Source: an uncultured Flavobacteriaceae bacterium (GTDB lineage: Bacteria; Bacteroidota; Bacteroidia; Flavobacteriales; Flavobacteriaceae). From it: a stretch of 64,000 nt of DNA. The stretch covers positions 186,001 to 250,000 of the forward strand of contig CANMFQ010000003.1 in NCBI GenBank assembly GCA_947497145.1, in the 5' to 3' direction. The position numbers and the translations under genes are program-made. The notes under the pieces were generated by a model, which was given only the letters and a program-made list of their open reading frames with translations, was not told the DNA's origin and searched no databases. This document shows positions 28,922-37,345 of this stretch, in pieces; positions within the stretch are counted from its first letter, which is position 1, and every line of letters starts with the position of its first letter.

Positions 28922-30172
28922 TTAGTGATGTTTATCAAAAACCAAGCGACCATTTTTCCATACCATACAAGGCTTAAGGTTTCCTTGGTAGTATAGAATA
29001 TCTTGATAATTATTGGTATGAAAGCCAATAAAGTCAGCCGACAAGCCAACATCAATTCGGCCTCGATCTTCAAGCTTTAATGCCGCTGCAGCCCTAAAAG
29101 TAATACCTGCCAATACCTCGGCATTTGACAATTTCTCAAAGGTGCCTAAAATAGCCGCCTGAGTTAACAAATCACCCATAGGAGCTGATCCCGGGTTATG
29201 GTCACTGGCGATTGCCAATGCACCACCCGCATCTAATAGCTTTCTTGCAGGTGTAAAACCACACCCTAGCCCCAAAGAAGCGCCTGGTAAAGCCGTTGCT
29301 ACAACATCACTTTTAGCAAGTAACGCTATTTCCTGTTCCGTACTCGCTTCAAGATGATCAGCACTAATGGCATTAAAATTTACTGCTACCTGACTTCCCG
29401 AAGTTGAAAACTGATCTGCATGAACCGTAATATCAAAGCCCATATCTTTTGCTTTTTGAAAATAAGGAGTGATTTGTGCTGCCGAAAAAGCACTCTCTTC
29501 TACAAAGGCATCAATACGATGACTTAGTTGTTCTTCTTTTAAAATAGGAAATAATACTGTTGCTATTTCGGTTAAATATGCTGCATGAGTACCCGTGTAG
29601 TCTTTCGGTAACATATGCGCGGCTAAGCAGGTAGAAATTAAATCTGCTGCAACTTTTTCATTTGCCCCTTTAATAGCGTTAAGCATTTTTAATTCTTCGG
29701 CTACCGACAAACCGTAGCCACTTTTAACTTCTATCGTTGTAACACCATTTTTCAAATGTCTATTTGCCAATTTCACGGTGTGCTTTTCCAATGCTTCTTG
29801 CGATGCTTTTCGGGTTTGGGTAACTGTATCCCAAATACCACCCCCAGCTTTTGCAATTTCTAAATAACTTTTACCTGCATTACGCATGGCATAGTCATTA
29901 GCTCTAGAGCCTCCAAAGCAAATATGCGTATGCGAATCAACAAAACCAGGAAGACAGACATGATCTCCCTTGAGCTCATGGATAACGACATTGTCAGCGC
30001 TTGCCTTTAAATCAATAAACTTACCTATGGCTTCTATTTTTCCATTACTAACTATAATGCCCGCTTCAGTAATCACCTGTAAATCATCATCACTGACAGC
30101 GCCCTTAAGCGGCAACCGAGTCATTGTTAGTAATTGCCTAAAAGGACCTATAAGTGTTGTTGTATTCATCAT
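28922..30172 (-). CDS. hutI: imidazolonepropionase
   Basis: Metal-dependent amidohydrolase that opens 4-imidazolone-5-propionate to N-formimidoyl-glutamate. Motifs: PGFVDSHTHICFGG (metal-binding HxH), ITVHADQFSTSG, ISADHLE and ASDHNPGSAPMGDL with the catalytic Asp. The reading frame is open upstream to 30259, but that extension would overlap the 3' end of hutH and does not resemble the family. The Met pair at 30172/30169, 7 bp after the hutH stop, gives a 416-residue protein of normal length and is preferred. Confidence 0.94.
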   Translation of the reverse strand: MMNTTTLIGPFRQLLTMTRLPLKGAVSDDDLQVITEAGIIVSNGKIEAIGKFIDLKASADNVVIHELKGDHVCLPGFVDSHTHICFGGSRANDYAMRNAGKSYLEIAKAGGGIWDTVTQTRKASQEALEKHTVKLANRHLKNGVTTIEVKSGYGLSVAEELKMLNAIKGANEKVAADLISTCLAAHMLPKDYTGTHAAYLTEIATVLFPILKEEQLSHRIDAFVEESAFSAAQITPYFQKAKDMGFDITVHADQFSTSGSQVAVNFNAISADHLEASTEQEIALLAKSDVVATALPGASLGLGCGFTPARKLLDAGGALAIASDHNPGSAPMGDLLTQAAILGTFEKLSNAEVLAGITFRAAAALKLEDRGRIDVGLSADFIGFHTNNYQDILYYQGNLKPCMVWKNGRLVFDKHH

Positions 30173-30179
30173 AAAAATC

Positions 30180-31763
30180 TTAATAGTTTTCAAATATTGC
30201 GGAGTGTGTTGTTTCCAAAGATATATGTTCTCTTTGACTAACCCTCCGTATGATTTCAATAATACTTTTATTTTTAATCATCGCTATGCCGGTTTCTATA
30301 TCATCAGCAAAAACGCGATCTTTTTCTGCAAAAGCGACTTCTTTTCGTAGCTCTTTATAAATCTCATCTAAAAAAACACCAGATTTCATGGGTTTACGAA
30401 ATTCAAAAGCTTGGGCCGCAGTCAACAATTCTATGGCTAAAATTTTTTCAACATTACCAATCACCTGCAATGCTTTTCTACCTCCTATTGACCCCATACT
30501 TACGTGATCTTCTTGGCCCAAAGAAGTAGGAATACTATCGGCACTTGAGGGAAAACAAAGCCCCTTATTTTCACTAGCCAAAGCAGCTGTGGTATATTGC
30601 AAAATCATATAACCGGAATTTATCCCCGTATCTTCCATCAATAATTTTGGCACACCCGGGCTATTACCTTCCAATGCCAAATAAATACGACGATCAGAAA
30701 TATTGCCCAGTTCAGAAGCTGCCAAACACGCATAATCTAAAGCCATAGCCAAGGGTTGACCATGAAAATTTCCACCACTAATGGTTAATTCCTCATCAAT
30801 AATTACCGGATTGTCGGTTACTGCATTCAACTCTACTTCGAGCAGTTCTTTTAAATGCAGCCATGCGTTGCGCGATGCGCCATGTACTTGAGGAATACAA
30901 CGCAATGAATACGGATCTTGCACACGATCACAATCAATATGATCTTCCATAATTTCTGACCCGCTCAACAGCATTTTCACCCGTTGCGCAACATGTACAT
31001 TGCCTTTAAATGGCCGTAACGCATGAAGCTCATTATAAAACGGCTTTATTGAGCCTTGTAAACCTTCAATCATCATGGCACCAATAATATCAGCTTGTGA
31101 TAAACAGGCGTGCAGTTCTGCCACTACTTTAACTGCATGAGCAGCGATGAATTGCGTTCCATTTATAAGCGCTAAACCTTCTTTAGGCCCCAAATCAAGG
31201 GCTTTCATTCCTGTTTTTTCAAAAAGTGCTTGCGTCGTAATTACTTCATTTTTGTACGCTACTTTCCCAAGGCCTATTAACGGCAAAAAAAGATGCGAAA
31301 GCGGTGCCAAATCACCCGAAGCTCCTACTGAACCTTGTGAAGGCACTATAGGAATTGCATCATTTTCTATATGCCAAATAATACGGTCAAGGGTAGTTTC
31401 TGCAATTCCAGAAAAGCCCTTCGCCAAAGAATGCACCTTAAGAATCAACATTAATTTTGCTATCTCTGTAGCTATAGGTTTACCAACCCCTACGCTGTGA
31501 CTTTGCAAAATATTAGTTTGTAATAAGGTGGTTTCTGATTTTGATATTTTGGTCGTACACAACGGGCCAAAACCAGTGTTTATGCCGTAGACAGCTTGTC
31601 CTTTTTCAACTATTTTTTGAACAATTTGCCAACTTGAACGTACTTTTTCTCTACTAGCTGTAGATACATTTACTTTTGTTTTTCCTTTTGCGATATGCAA
31701 AGCAATACCTGCGGTAAGCCAATCTTCTCCAAAATTAAAGGTCTCTGGTGCTGAAATCATCAT
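30180..31763 (-). CDS. hutH: histidine ammonia-lyase
   Basis: First step of histidine degradation: L-histidine to trans-urocanate + ammonia. The 527-residue protein has the self-forming MIO cofactor triad Ala-Ser-Gly in GSVGASGDLAPLSH near residue 145, the YGINTGFGPL segment near residue 60, and the GGNFHGQPLAMALD and LGQEDHVSMGS motifs. It is the promoter-proximal gene of the hut cluster and is divergent from a LysR regulator. Two adjacent Met codons (31763, 31760) are possible starts. Confidence 0.96.
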   Translation of the reverse strand: MMISAPETFNFGEDWLTAGIALHIAKGKTKVNVSTASREKVRSSWQIVQKIVEKGQAVYGINTGFGPLCTTKISKSETTLLQTNILQSHSVGVGKPIATEIAKLMLILKVHSLAKGFSGIAETTLDRIIWHIENDAIPIVPSQGSVGASGDLAPLSHLFLPLIGLGKVAYKNEVITTQALFEKTGMKALDLGPKEGLALINGTQFIAAHAVKVVAELHACLSQADIIGAMMIEGLQGSIKPFYNELHALRPFKGNVHVAQRVKMLLSGSEIMEDHIDCDRVQDPYSLRCIPQVHGASRNAWLHLKELLEVELNAVTDNPVIIDEELTISGGNFHGQPLAMALDYACLAASELGNISDRRIYLALEGNSPGVPKLLMEDTGINSGYMILQYTTAALASENKGLCFPSSADSIPTSLGQEDHVSMGSIGGRKALQVIGNVEKILAIELLTAAQAFEFRKPMKSGVFLDEIYKELRKEVAFAEKDRVFADDIETGIAMIKNKSIIEIIRRVSQREHISLETTHSAIFENY

Positions 31764-31780
31764 TATCTATTTTGATGCCT

Positions 31781-31812
31781 CAAAATTAATGTTTAGGTTT
31801 AATAATTACCAA
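31781..31812 (-). promoter_or_regulatory. candidate hut operon promoter
   Basis: On the minus strand TTG (31812-31810), 21-nt spacer, TAATTTTG (31788-31781). Transcription would begin near 31775, 12 nt before hutH. The site lies upstream of the preferred LysR start, where an autoregulating LysR protein would be expected to bind. Confidence 0.55.
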
Positions 31813-31839
31813 TATCAATTTAATCAATATTTAATAACT

Positions 31840-32748
31840 ATGGGTTATCAACTTGAATTGCGTCATTTTCATTACTTTTTGGCTGTTGCCGATGAACTCC
31901 ACTATAGAAAAGCAGCTGAAAAACTATTTATATCGCAGCCTGGGCTTAGTCGCCAAATCAAACAAATGGAAACCATTTTAGAAACACAATTATTTCTTCG
32001 AACAAAGAAAAAGGTGACTTTAACTCCCGCAGGGGCATACTTAAAAGGGGAATTAGAATTTATATTGAACCATTTAGAGCTATCAAAGAAACAACTCAAA
32101 CGTATCAATGAAGGTGACTCTGGTGAAATTCGGATAGGTTTTTTGGGGTCAGCCATGCAAAATGTAGTACCCGAACTGCTACTAAAATTAAAAGAAAAAC
32201 ACAATGGAATAAAAACAAGTTTAGAAGAATTAAATAACCTAGCACAGGTTGATGCCATACAAAAAGACAAACTTGATATTGGTTTTGTTCGTTTGGCTAG
32301 GGTTCCTCACGACCTAGAAATTCGTCCTGTTTTTGAAGATACATTTTCAATAGTACTACCCAAAGATCATGTATTGCACAAAGAAAACTTCAAGAGTGTA
32401 AATCAATTAGCAACAGAAGACTTTATACTTTTTTCACAAGACTACAGTCCGTATTATTATGCTACCGTAATGAGTATTTGCGAAGAAGCAGGTTTTACGC
32501 CCCGAGTATCGCACAAATCAGTTCATGCACAAACTATTTTTAAGTTAGTAGAAAACCATTTAGGCATTGCTATTATACCTACAGCATTACAATATGGTTT
32601 TCAAATGGATGTGAAATTTATACCGCTAAAAAACATAAAACAGAAAGCCACTTTGGCAGTAATATGGAAAAAAGACAATCGTAATCCTGCCTTAAATCAT
32701 TGTATACAATTAGTATTGGATAACCACAGAAGAGACGGAGAGCGGTGA
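31840..32748 (+). CDS. LysR-type transcriptional regulator, probably of the hut genes
   Basis: DNA-binding regulator with an N-terminal winged helix-turn-helix (ELRHFHYFLAVADELHYRKA, then KLFISQPGLSRQIKQME) and a C-terminal type 2 periplasmic-binding effector domain with IRIGFLGSAMQNVVPELL. The frame is open from 31789, but those first 17 residues overlap the hutH promoter and do not fit the family. ATG at 31840 gives a 302-residue protein beginning three residues before ELRHFHYF. Divergence from hutH suggests it controls histidine use. Most hut clusters in other phyla use a GntR-type HutC, so the ligand (histidine or urocanate) is inference. Confidence 0.88.
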   Translation: MGYQLELRHFHYFLAVADELHYRKAAEKLFISQPGLSRQIKQMETILETQLFLRTKKKVTLTPAGAYLKGELEFILNHLELSKKQLKRINEGDSGEIRIGFLGSAMQNVVPELLLKLKEKHNGIKTSLEELNNLAQVDAIQKDKLDIGFVRLARVPHDLEIRPVFEDTFSIVLPKDHVLHKENFKSVNQLATEDFILFSQDYSPYYYATVMSICEEAGFTPRVSHKSVHAQTIFKLVENHLGIAIIPTALQYGFQMDVKFIPLKNIKQKATLAVIWKKDNRNPALNHCIQLVLDNHRRDGER

Positions 32749-33172
32749 GAGAAACAAGAGCAGAGAGCAGAGAGAAGAGAACAGAGAACAGAGATTCAAG
32801 AAACATGACTAGTGAATGTTGAATGTCCCTGAATATAGTTGACCATTTTTAGTTATTAATTTCATTGTTAAAAACAGTACTATTTGGATTGTTTCTCATA
32901 GGTATTGTTTTCATCGGGAAACAAGAGCCAAGAAACAGGACTAAAGAAACTTGACTCTTGTTTCTTTTTTCTTGTCCTGAATGCCCTTGATTATAGTTGA
33001 CCGTTTTCAGGTATTAATTTCATTGTCTCTGTTCTTTATTCTTGCAGCGTAGCGGTCTTTGCTCTTGACTCCAGCAGCGCAGTGGTCTCTGTTAATGACT
33101 CTTACAACAAAGCAGCCTATATACTTTCATTATCTGAGAAAAGTGTAAATTTATCATCACAAAAAAGAGACT
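32749..33172. repeat. intergenic degenerate repeats (AGAG/AACAAGA tracts and a duplicated 49-bp block)
   Basis: No gene is visible. The stretch opens with purine-rich tracts built on GAGAGAAACAAGAGCAGAGA-like words (32749-32805), then has two imperfect copies of a 49-bp block containing ATAGTTGACC and TATTAATTTCATTGT (32821-32869 and 32979-33027, offset 158 bp). Between them is a hairpin with a T-run. Pyrimidine-rich mirror tracts (TCTCTGTTCTTTATTCTTG) follow. The origin is unknown; decayed ends of an insertion element are one possibility. Confidence 0.65.
32918..32970 (+). terminator. hairpin with T-run downstream of the LysR gene
   Basis: Arms GAAACAAGAG (32918-32927) and CTCTTGTTTC (32955-32964), extended inside by CAAG/CTTG after one mismatch, followed by TTTTTT. 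It lies about 170 bp after the LysR stop and is built from the local AACAAGAG repeat words, so termination may be incidental. Confidence 0.5.
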
Positions 33173-33727
33173 ATGATTTTTGATTTAATAAAGAAAAGAC
33201 GTTCTGTTTTTCCAGCGCAATACAATGACAAACCCATCAGCAAAGCCACGATTGAAAAAATCTTAGAAGCGGCAAACTGGGCACCTACCCACAAAAAAAC
33301 AGCACCTTGGCGTTTTAAAGTTTTACAAGGAGAATCAAAGGAAAAATTGGGTTTATTCCTCTCCTTGAAATATATGGAAACGGAGCCCAAACCTAAAGAA
33401 ATGAAAATCAAAAAACTTATTCAAAACCCAAAGAATGCGGCAGCTATTATCGCTATCTGTATGCAGCGCGACCCCAAAGAAAGCATTCCTGAATGGGAGG
33501 AAATTGCCGCAACAGCTATGGCAGTACAAAACATGTGGCTTTGTTGCTCTGAAATGGGTATTGGCAGCTATTGGAGTTCACCAGGCTTAATTACACAGAT
33601 GCACGACTTTTTTGCCTTAAATGATGGTGAAAAATGCTTAGGTTTCTTCTATATGGGTTACTATGACGAAACACTACCCGAAGTGTCAAGAACGCCTATT
33701 GCTGAAAAAGTAGTTTGGATGAATTAG
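33173..33727 (+). CDS. nitroreductase family protein
   Basis: FMN-binding, NAD(P)H-dependent oxidoreductase of the small nitroreductase type; the substrate is unknown. The 184-residue protein contains the N-terminal KKRRSVFPAQYNDKPIS (phosphate and FMN contacts), EAANWAPTHKKTAPWRF, and the C-terminal AVQNMWLCCSEMGIGSYWSSPG. Length and order fit the YdjA/NfsA-like group. Its stop codon overlaps that of the convergent membrane-protein gene by 4 bp. TAAATTTA at 33146-33153 is a possible -7 element. Confidence 0.9.
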   Translation: MIFDLIKKRRSVFPAQYNDKPISKATIEKILEAANWAPTHKKTAPWRFKVLQGESKEKLGLFLSLKYMETEPKPKEMKIKKLIQNPKNAAAIIAICMQRDPKESIPEWEEIAATAMAVQNMWLCCSEMGIGSYWSSPGLITQMHDFFALNDGEKCLGFFYMGYYDETLPEVSRTPIAEKVVWMN

Positions 33728-34752
33728 ACCGACAGCTGCTCTAAACGTTCTTGCAGCCGATTAAGAAACTTATTTTTATCATCCATATGAATGAGTAGAA
33801 CATCACATGTCTCCTTAAAACCATACATCTTTTCTATTTGTTGCGGTCTTTTAAAGTGAATAGCAATATTGTGCGTTGTACTGTCTTTTGATAAACCCAA
33901 ATTACCAACTGTTAATTCAGCTGATTCCATATCTTTAACATATGACTCCACCGTCTTGATATCTACTAAATGGATGGTGATATCAGCAATTAAACCATTC
34001 TTTAAAAATAACTTTTCCTCCGTCAATACAGCGGGCCTTCTAAGCAAGGCCTTAATATGCGCAATAATCATAAATGCAGTATAAATACTTGTCAAGGTTA
34101 AAATCCATGCTGCAACTGAACTCCATTTCATCAAAAAAATATGGAAGGCATAGGTTTCTATAAAAACGATTAGCAGTAGGGCGGCAGCTAAGGTAATACT
34201 CGCGTTTTCTTTATAATTCGTAAACTCATTAACGCTTCTTTTTTGTCTTTTCCATGAAAAAAAAGCATAGTACATCATCGTAATTTCCGAGGCAAAAAAA
34301 GATGCAAACCTTGATTCACCCAACAGTTCGTGAGCACTTTTTTTAATAATAACTAGAACATCTGAAGTGTTCACAGCGTTTGACTTAAAAGCCTTTACCC
34401 CCAAATAAATCTTTCTTATTATAAATGAGAGTACTGTAAGTTCAACAATAGGCAGTGCATAATTTTTAATATAATTGAGGTGTTCTTGACCGCTTTCAGG
34501 AAGTAGATAAGAAGCGATTATTGTACCTCCTATAAAAAATGGCACCGCTTTTATTTTAGAAACATTACTTTTTTTTGACAACAACAAAAACAATACAGGT
34601 GCTAAAAAAGTCAAATCATAAGTAATTGCTGTAGCAAGCTCAGGATACTTTTGCAACAAGGGGCTAACAGCTAAAACCACTGATAAAAGCACCACCAACA
34701 AAGGCAAAACATAGGTTATTAATGAACTTTTTCTATTATTTAACGCTACCAT
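33724..34752 (-). CDS. membrane protein of unknown function
   Basis: A 342-residue protein with about seven predicted membrane helices: pairs near residues 12-28, 40-58 and 70-85, then around 95-115, 180-205 and 210-235. A cytoplasmic C-terminal domain of about 110 residues follows and includes TVESYVKDMESAELTVG and ETCDVLLIHMDDK, a pattern that resembles bacterial PH-like domains but is not conclusive. It is 11 bp downstream of the DUF456 gene on the same strand, so both are probably co-transcribed. I do not recognise the family. Confidence 0.75.
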   Translation of the reverse strand: MVALNNRKSSLITYVLPLLVVLLSVVLAVSPLLQKYPELATAITYDLTFLAPVLFLLLSKKSNVSKIKAVPFFIGGTIIASYLLPESGQEHLNYIKNYALPIVELTVLSFIIRKIYLGVKAFKSNAVNTSDVLVIIKKSAHELLGESRFASFFASEITMMYYAFFSWKRQKRSVNEFTNYKENASITLAAALLLIVFIETYAFHIFLMKWSSVAAWILTLTSIYTAFMIIAHIKALLRRPAVLTEEKLFLKNGLIADITIHLVDIKTVESYVKDMESAELTVGNLGLSKDSTTHNIAIHFKRPQQIEKMYGFKETCDVLLIHMDDKNKFLNRLQERLEQLSV

Positions 34753-34763
34753 AACTATTTTTC

Positions 34764-35273
34764 TTAGTTAATAAATGAGAATAACCCCTCGCTATAATCC
34801 CATGTTGTTTTTACAAAAAAGCCCAGGAAAACCATAGCTACTACAAACTTCATAAAAGCACCCGTTATAAAACCTAAGAAAGAACCAAAAGCTGCTTTGA
34901 GTGCTGTTTTGTTATCTGCTTTGTTTGAAAGTTCGCCTAAAAAAGCACCAACAAAAGGTCCTATGATGATTCCGAAAGGAATGGGAGCCAAAATACCTAT
35001 AATAAGTCCCAAAGTTGTGCCCATCATTCCCGCTTTAGTTCCGCCAAATTTTTTAGTCCCTAGTGCAGGAATGATATAATCTAATGCAAAAACCAGCAAG
35101 GCTATAGCGCCCATAATACCAAGAAACCACCAATCATCTGGCACAGCCTTGGTAAGAAATAAAAGCAGTAAACCAACCCAACTTAAAGGCGGACCAGGTA
35201 AAATAGGAACAAGACTTCCCATAATACCAGCTAGGATAAAAAGAAACCCTAAAATTAATAAAGCGATATCCAT
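34764..35273 (-). CDS. DUF456 family membrane protein
   Basis: A 169-residue, very hydrophobic inner-membrane protein with four to five helices. It has the DUF456 signature: an N-terminal helix followed by GSLVPILPGPPLSWVGLLLL, the glycine-rich loop GTKKFGGTKAGMMGTTLG, and IIGPFVGAFLGEL. The glycine zipper-like pattern suggests tight helix packing, but the function of the family is not known. It is first of a two-gene unit with the membrane protein downstream. Confidence 0.88.
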   Translation of the reverse strand: MDIALLILGFLFILAGIMGSLVPILPGPPLSWVGLLLLFLTKAVPDDWWFLGIMGAIALLVFALDYIIPALGTKKFGGTKAGMMGTTLGLIIGILAPIPFGIIIGPFVGAFLGELSNKADNKTALKAAFGSFLGFITGAFMKFVVAMVFLGFFVKTTWDYSEGLFSFIN

Positions 35274-35365
35274 GGACGATTTTTTCTATTTGACGCAGAA
35301 AGGGGAGTTTTGTTACAGTCGTCAACTGTATTATTTCATATAATGTACACTATCAAAATAAGGGC

Positions 35366-35944
35366 TTAAACCAGCACCCCATTAAAAACCAAACCTACAA
35401 TTTGCCGTTCTAACTCAATAGGGTTTAATTCAGCCTCGCTCTTATCTGCATAAGCCGTATACAACCAGCGAATGGAAGACAGAATAACAGCGGTAGCAAT
35501 ATGCACATCCATATCTTTAAAAACTTTCGTTTGAACCCCTTCTTGCAATAATTGAATCATTTTACGTTCATACAAATCACGTAATCTTATGTACTCGGTA
35601 TACTTTGGTTCCTTTAAATTACGCCACTCGTTGACCATCAATGCCACCTCAAAAGGCTTTTTTGCCGCCACTTTAATATGTGCCGATATCACTTGCTTTA
35701 GCTTTTCATCTGCCGGATAGCTACTTGCCAAAATATCGTTCATGGCAGCATGAAACTCTTCAGAGGTACGAAATAGAAAAAACTCCAAAATATCTTGTTT
35801 CGACTTGATATAATTATAACTATTAGAAACATCAAAACCCATCCTATCAGCAATATCACGCATGGTTGTTGCCTTAAAACCCTTTTCATGAATAAGCTCT
35901 AAAGATGCCTGTAAAAAATCTTCTTTTTTGGTAGTAACTTTCAT
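35366..35944 (-). CDS. TetR-type transcriptional regulator
   Basis: A 192-residue repressor-type protein. The N-terminal helix-turn-helix is KEDFLQASLELIHEKGFKATTMRDIADRMGF, split as ATTMRDIADRMG and SNSYNYIKSKQDILEFF. The C-terminal ~140 residues form the helical ligand and dimer domain. It is divergent from hmgA with a 223-bp gap, so control of the homogentisate genes is likely, perhaps with an aromatic or acyl-CoA ligand; that assignment is inference from position only. Confidence 0.88.
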   Translation of the reverse strand: MKVTTKKEDFLQASLELIHEKGFKATTMRDIADRMGFDVSNSYNYIKSKQDILEFFLFRTSEEFHAAMNDILASSYPADEKLKQVISAHIKVAAKKPFEVALMVNEWRNLKEPKYTEYIRLRDLYERKMIQLLQEGVQTKVFKDMDVHIATAVILSSIRWLYTAYADKSEAELNPIELERQIVGLVFNGVLV

Positions 35945-36117
35945 TATTTTTTTGGTTCTGATTTGTATCTAACCGTGGCAACTAAGACTGCACATAATGT
36001 CTTGTAGAAAATACCCAAAAAGTAAAATCACCCATTTCCAACCCGACACTAGATAACATTTAAATACAAATTACAGTTTGCAAATTACTATAAAAATCGG
36101 ATTTTAATAAAATATCA

Positions 36118-36148
36118 TTGATTTTATATCAACAATTGTTTATATTTA
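36118..36148 (+). promoter_or_regulatory. candidate hmgA operon promoter
   Basis: TTG (36118-36120), 20-nt spacer, TATATTTA (36141-36148), one mismatch to TAnnTTTG. AT-rich words of the form GATTTTAAT/ATTTTATATC repeat with dyad character across 36101-36130 and might be a TetR operator. Confidence 0.45.
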
Positions 36149-36167
36149 CACCAACAAACATTCAATT

Positions 36168-37337
36168 ATGCCTTTTTATCACAAACTCGGAACTATTCCG
36201 CATAAGCGGCATACCATTTTTAGAAAACCCAATGGTGATTTGTATCACGAACAGCTTTTTGGCACCATTGGTTTTGACGGCATGTCTTCTAACCTTTATC
36301 ATGAACACCCCCCTACTCAGGTAAAAAAAATTGGCAATCAGTATAGCGTTGCGCCAAAAATTGCAAAAGCAAACAGCATTCAATCGTATAAATTACGTGG
36401 GTTTGAAGTTGCACCAGAAGATGATTATTTAGACAGTCGTAAAATTGTATTAACCAACAGCGATTGTAATATTATTTTGGCAGCACCAAAAAAATCGCAA
36501 GAAGGCTATTTCTACAAAAATACCGATGCAGATGAAGTGATTTTTATTCACAAAGGCAGTGGTGTATTACGTACGCACATGGGCAACTTAAAGTTTGCCT
36601 ACGGTGATTATCTAGTGATTCCGCGAGGAATGATTTACAAAATAGAATTTGACACTGAAGACAATCGCCTATTTATTGTAGAGTCATATCACCCTATTTA
36701 CACACCAAAACGCTATCGCAATTGGTTTGGTCAACTACTAGAACATTCACCATTTTGTGAGCGTGATATTAGACGTCCTTCAGATTTGGAAACACATGAT
36801 GAAAAAGGCGAATTTCTCATAAAAATTAAAAAGCAGAAAGATATTTTTGACGTCACCTATGCCACACATCCGTTTGATGTAGTAGGCTATGACGGTTACA
36901 ACTACCCCTATGCATTTTCTATTCACGATTTTGAACCCATTACAGGGAGAATTCACCAACCCCCACCCGTACATCAAACTTTTGAAACTAGTGCTTTTGT
37001 AATCTGTAGTTTTGTACCGCGATTATATGACTACCACCCCCAAGGTATTCCTGCGCCTTACAATCACAGCAATATTGATAGCGACGAAGTTTTGTATTAC
37101 GTAGATGGTGATTTCATGAGCCGTAACGATATCAAACCCGGTCACATATCATTACATCCTGCTGGAATTCCACATGGCCCCCACCCTGGCGCTGTAGAGC
37201 GAAGTATTGGCAAAGAAAAAACAGAAGAATTAGCGGTAATGGTAGATACCTTTAAGCCCCTAATGATGACCGAAGAGGCAATGCAAATAGCCGACGAATC
37301 TTATTATCAATCTTGGTTAACAGAAAACCACAAGTAA
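36168..37337 (+). CDS. hmgA: homogentisate 1,2-dioxygenase
   Basis: Iron(II) ring-cleaving dioxygenase: homogentisate + O2 to 4-maleylacetoacetate. The 389-residue protein begins MPFYHKLGTIPHKRHT, typical of the family. Cupin features include GVLRTHMGNLKFAYGDYLVIPRG, HDFEPITGRIHQPPPVHQTFE and the C-terminal iron-binding region SLHPAGIPHGPHPGAVE. It is a little shorter than the human or Pseudomonas enzymes (about 430-445), as is common in Bacteroidetes. It is first in a plus-strand cluster with fumarylacetoacetase 8 bp downstream. Confidence 0.95.
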   Translation: MPFYHKLGTIPHKRHTIFRKPNGDLYHEQLFGTIGFDGMSSNLYHEHPPTQVKKIGNQYSVAPKIAKANSIQSYKLRGFEVAPEDDYLDSRKIVLTNSDCNIILAAPKKSQEGYFYKNTDADEVIFIHKGSGVLRTHMGNLKFAYGDYLVIPRGMIYKIEFDTEDNRLFIVESYHPIYTPKRYRNWFGQLLEHSPFCERDIRRPSDLETHDEKGEFLIKIKKQKDIFDVTYATHPFDVVGYDGYNYPYAFSIHDFEPITGRIHQPPPVHQTFETSAFVICSFVPRLYDYHPQGIPAPYNHSNIDSDEVLYYVDGDFMSRNDIKPGHISLHPAGIPHGPHPGAVERSIGKEKTEELAVMVDTFKPLMMTEEAMQIADESYYQSWLTENHK

Positions 37338-37345
37338 CAATTACT

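Noticed and set aside
30173-30259. N-terminal extension of HutI
   Set aside because: It would overlap the hutH coding end; the residues are encoded by the shifted frame of hutH and do not resemble the family.
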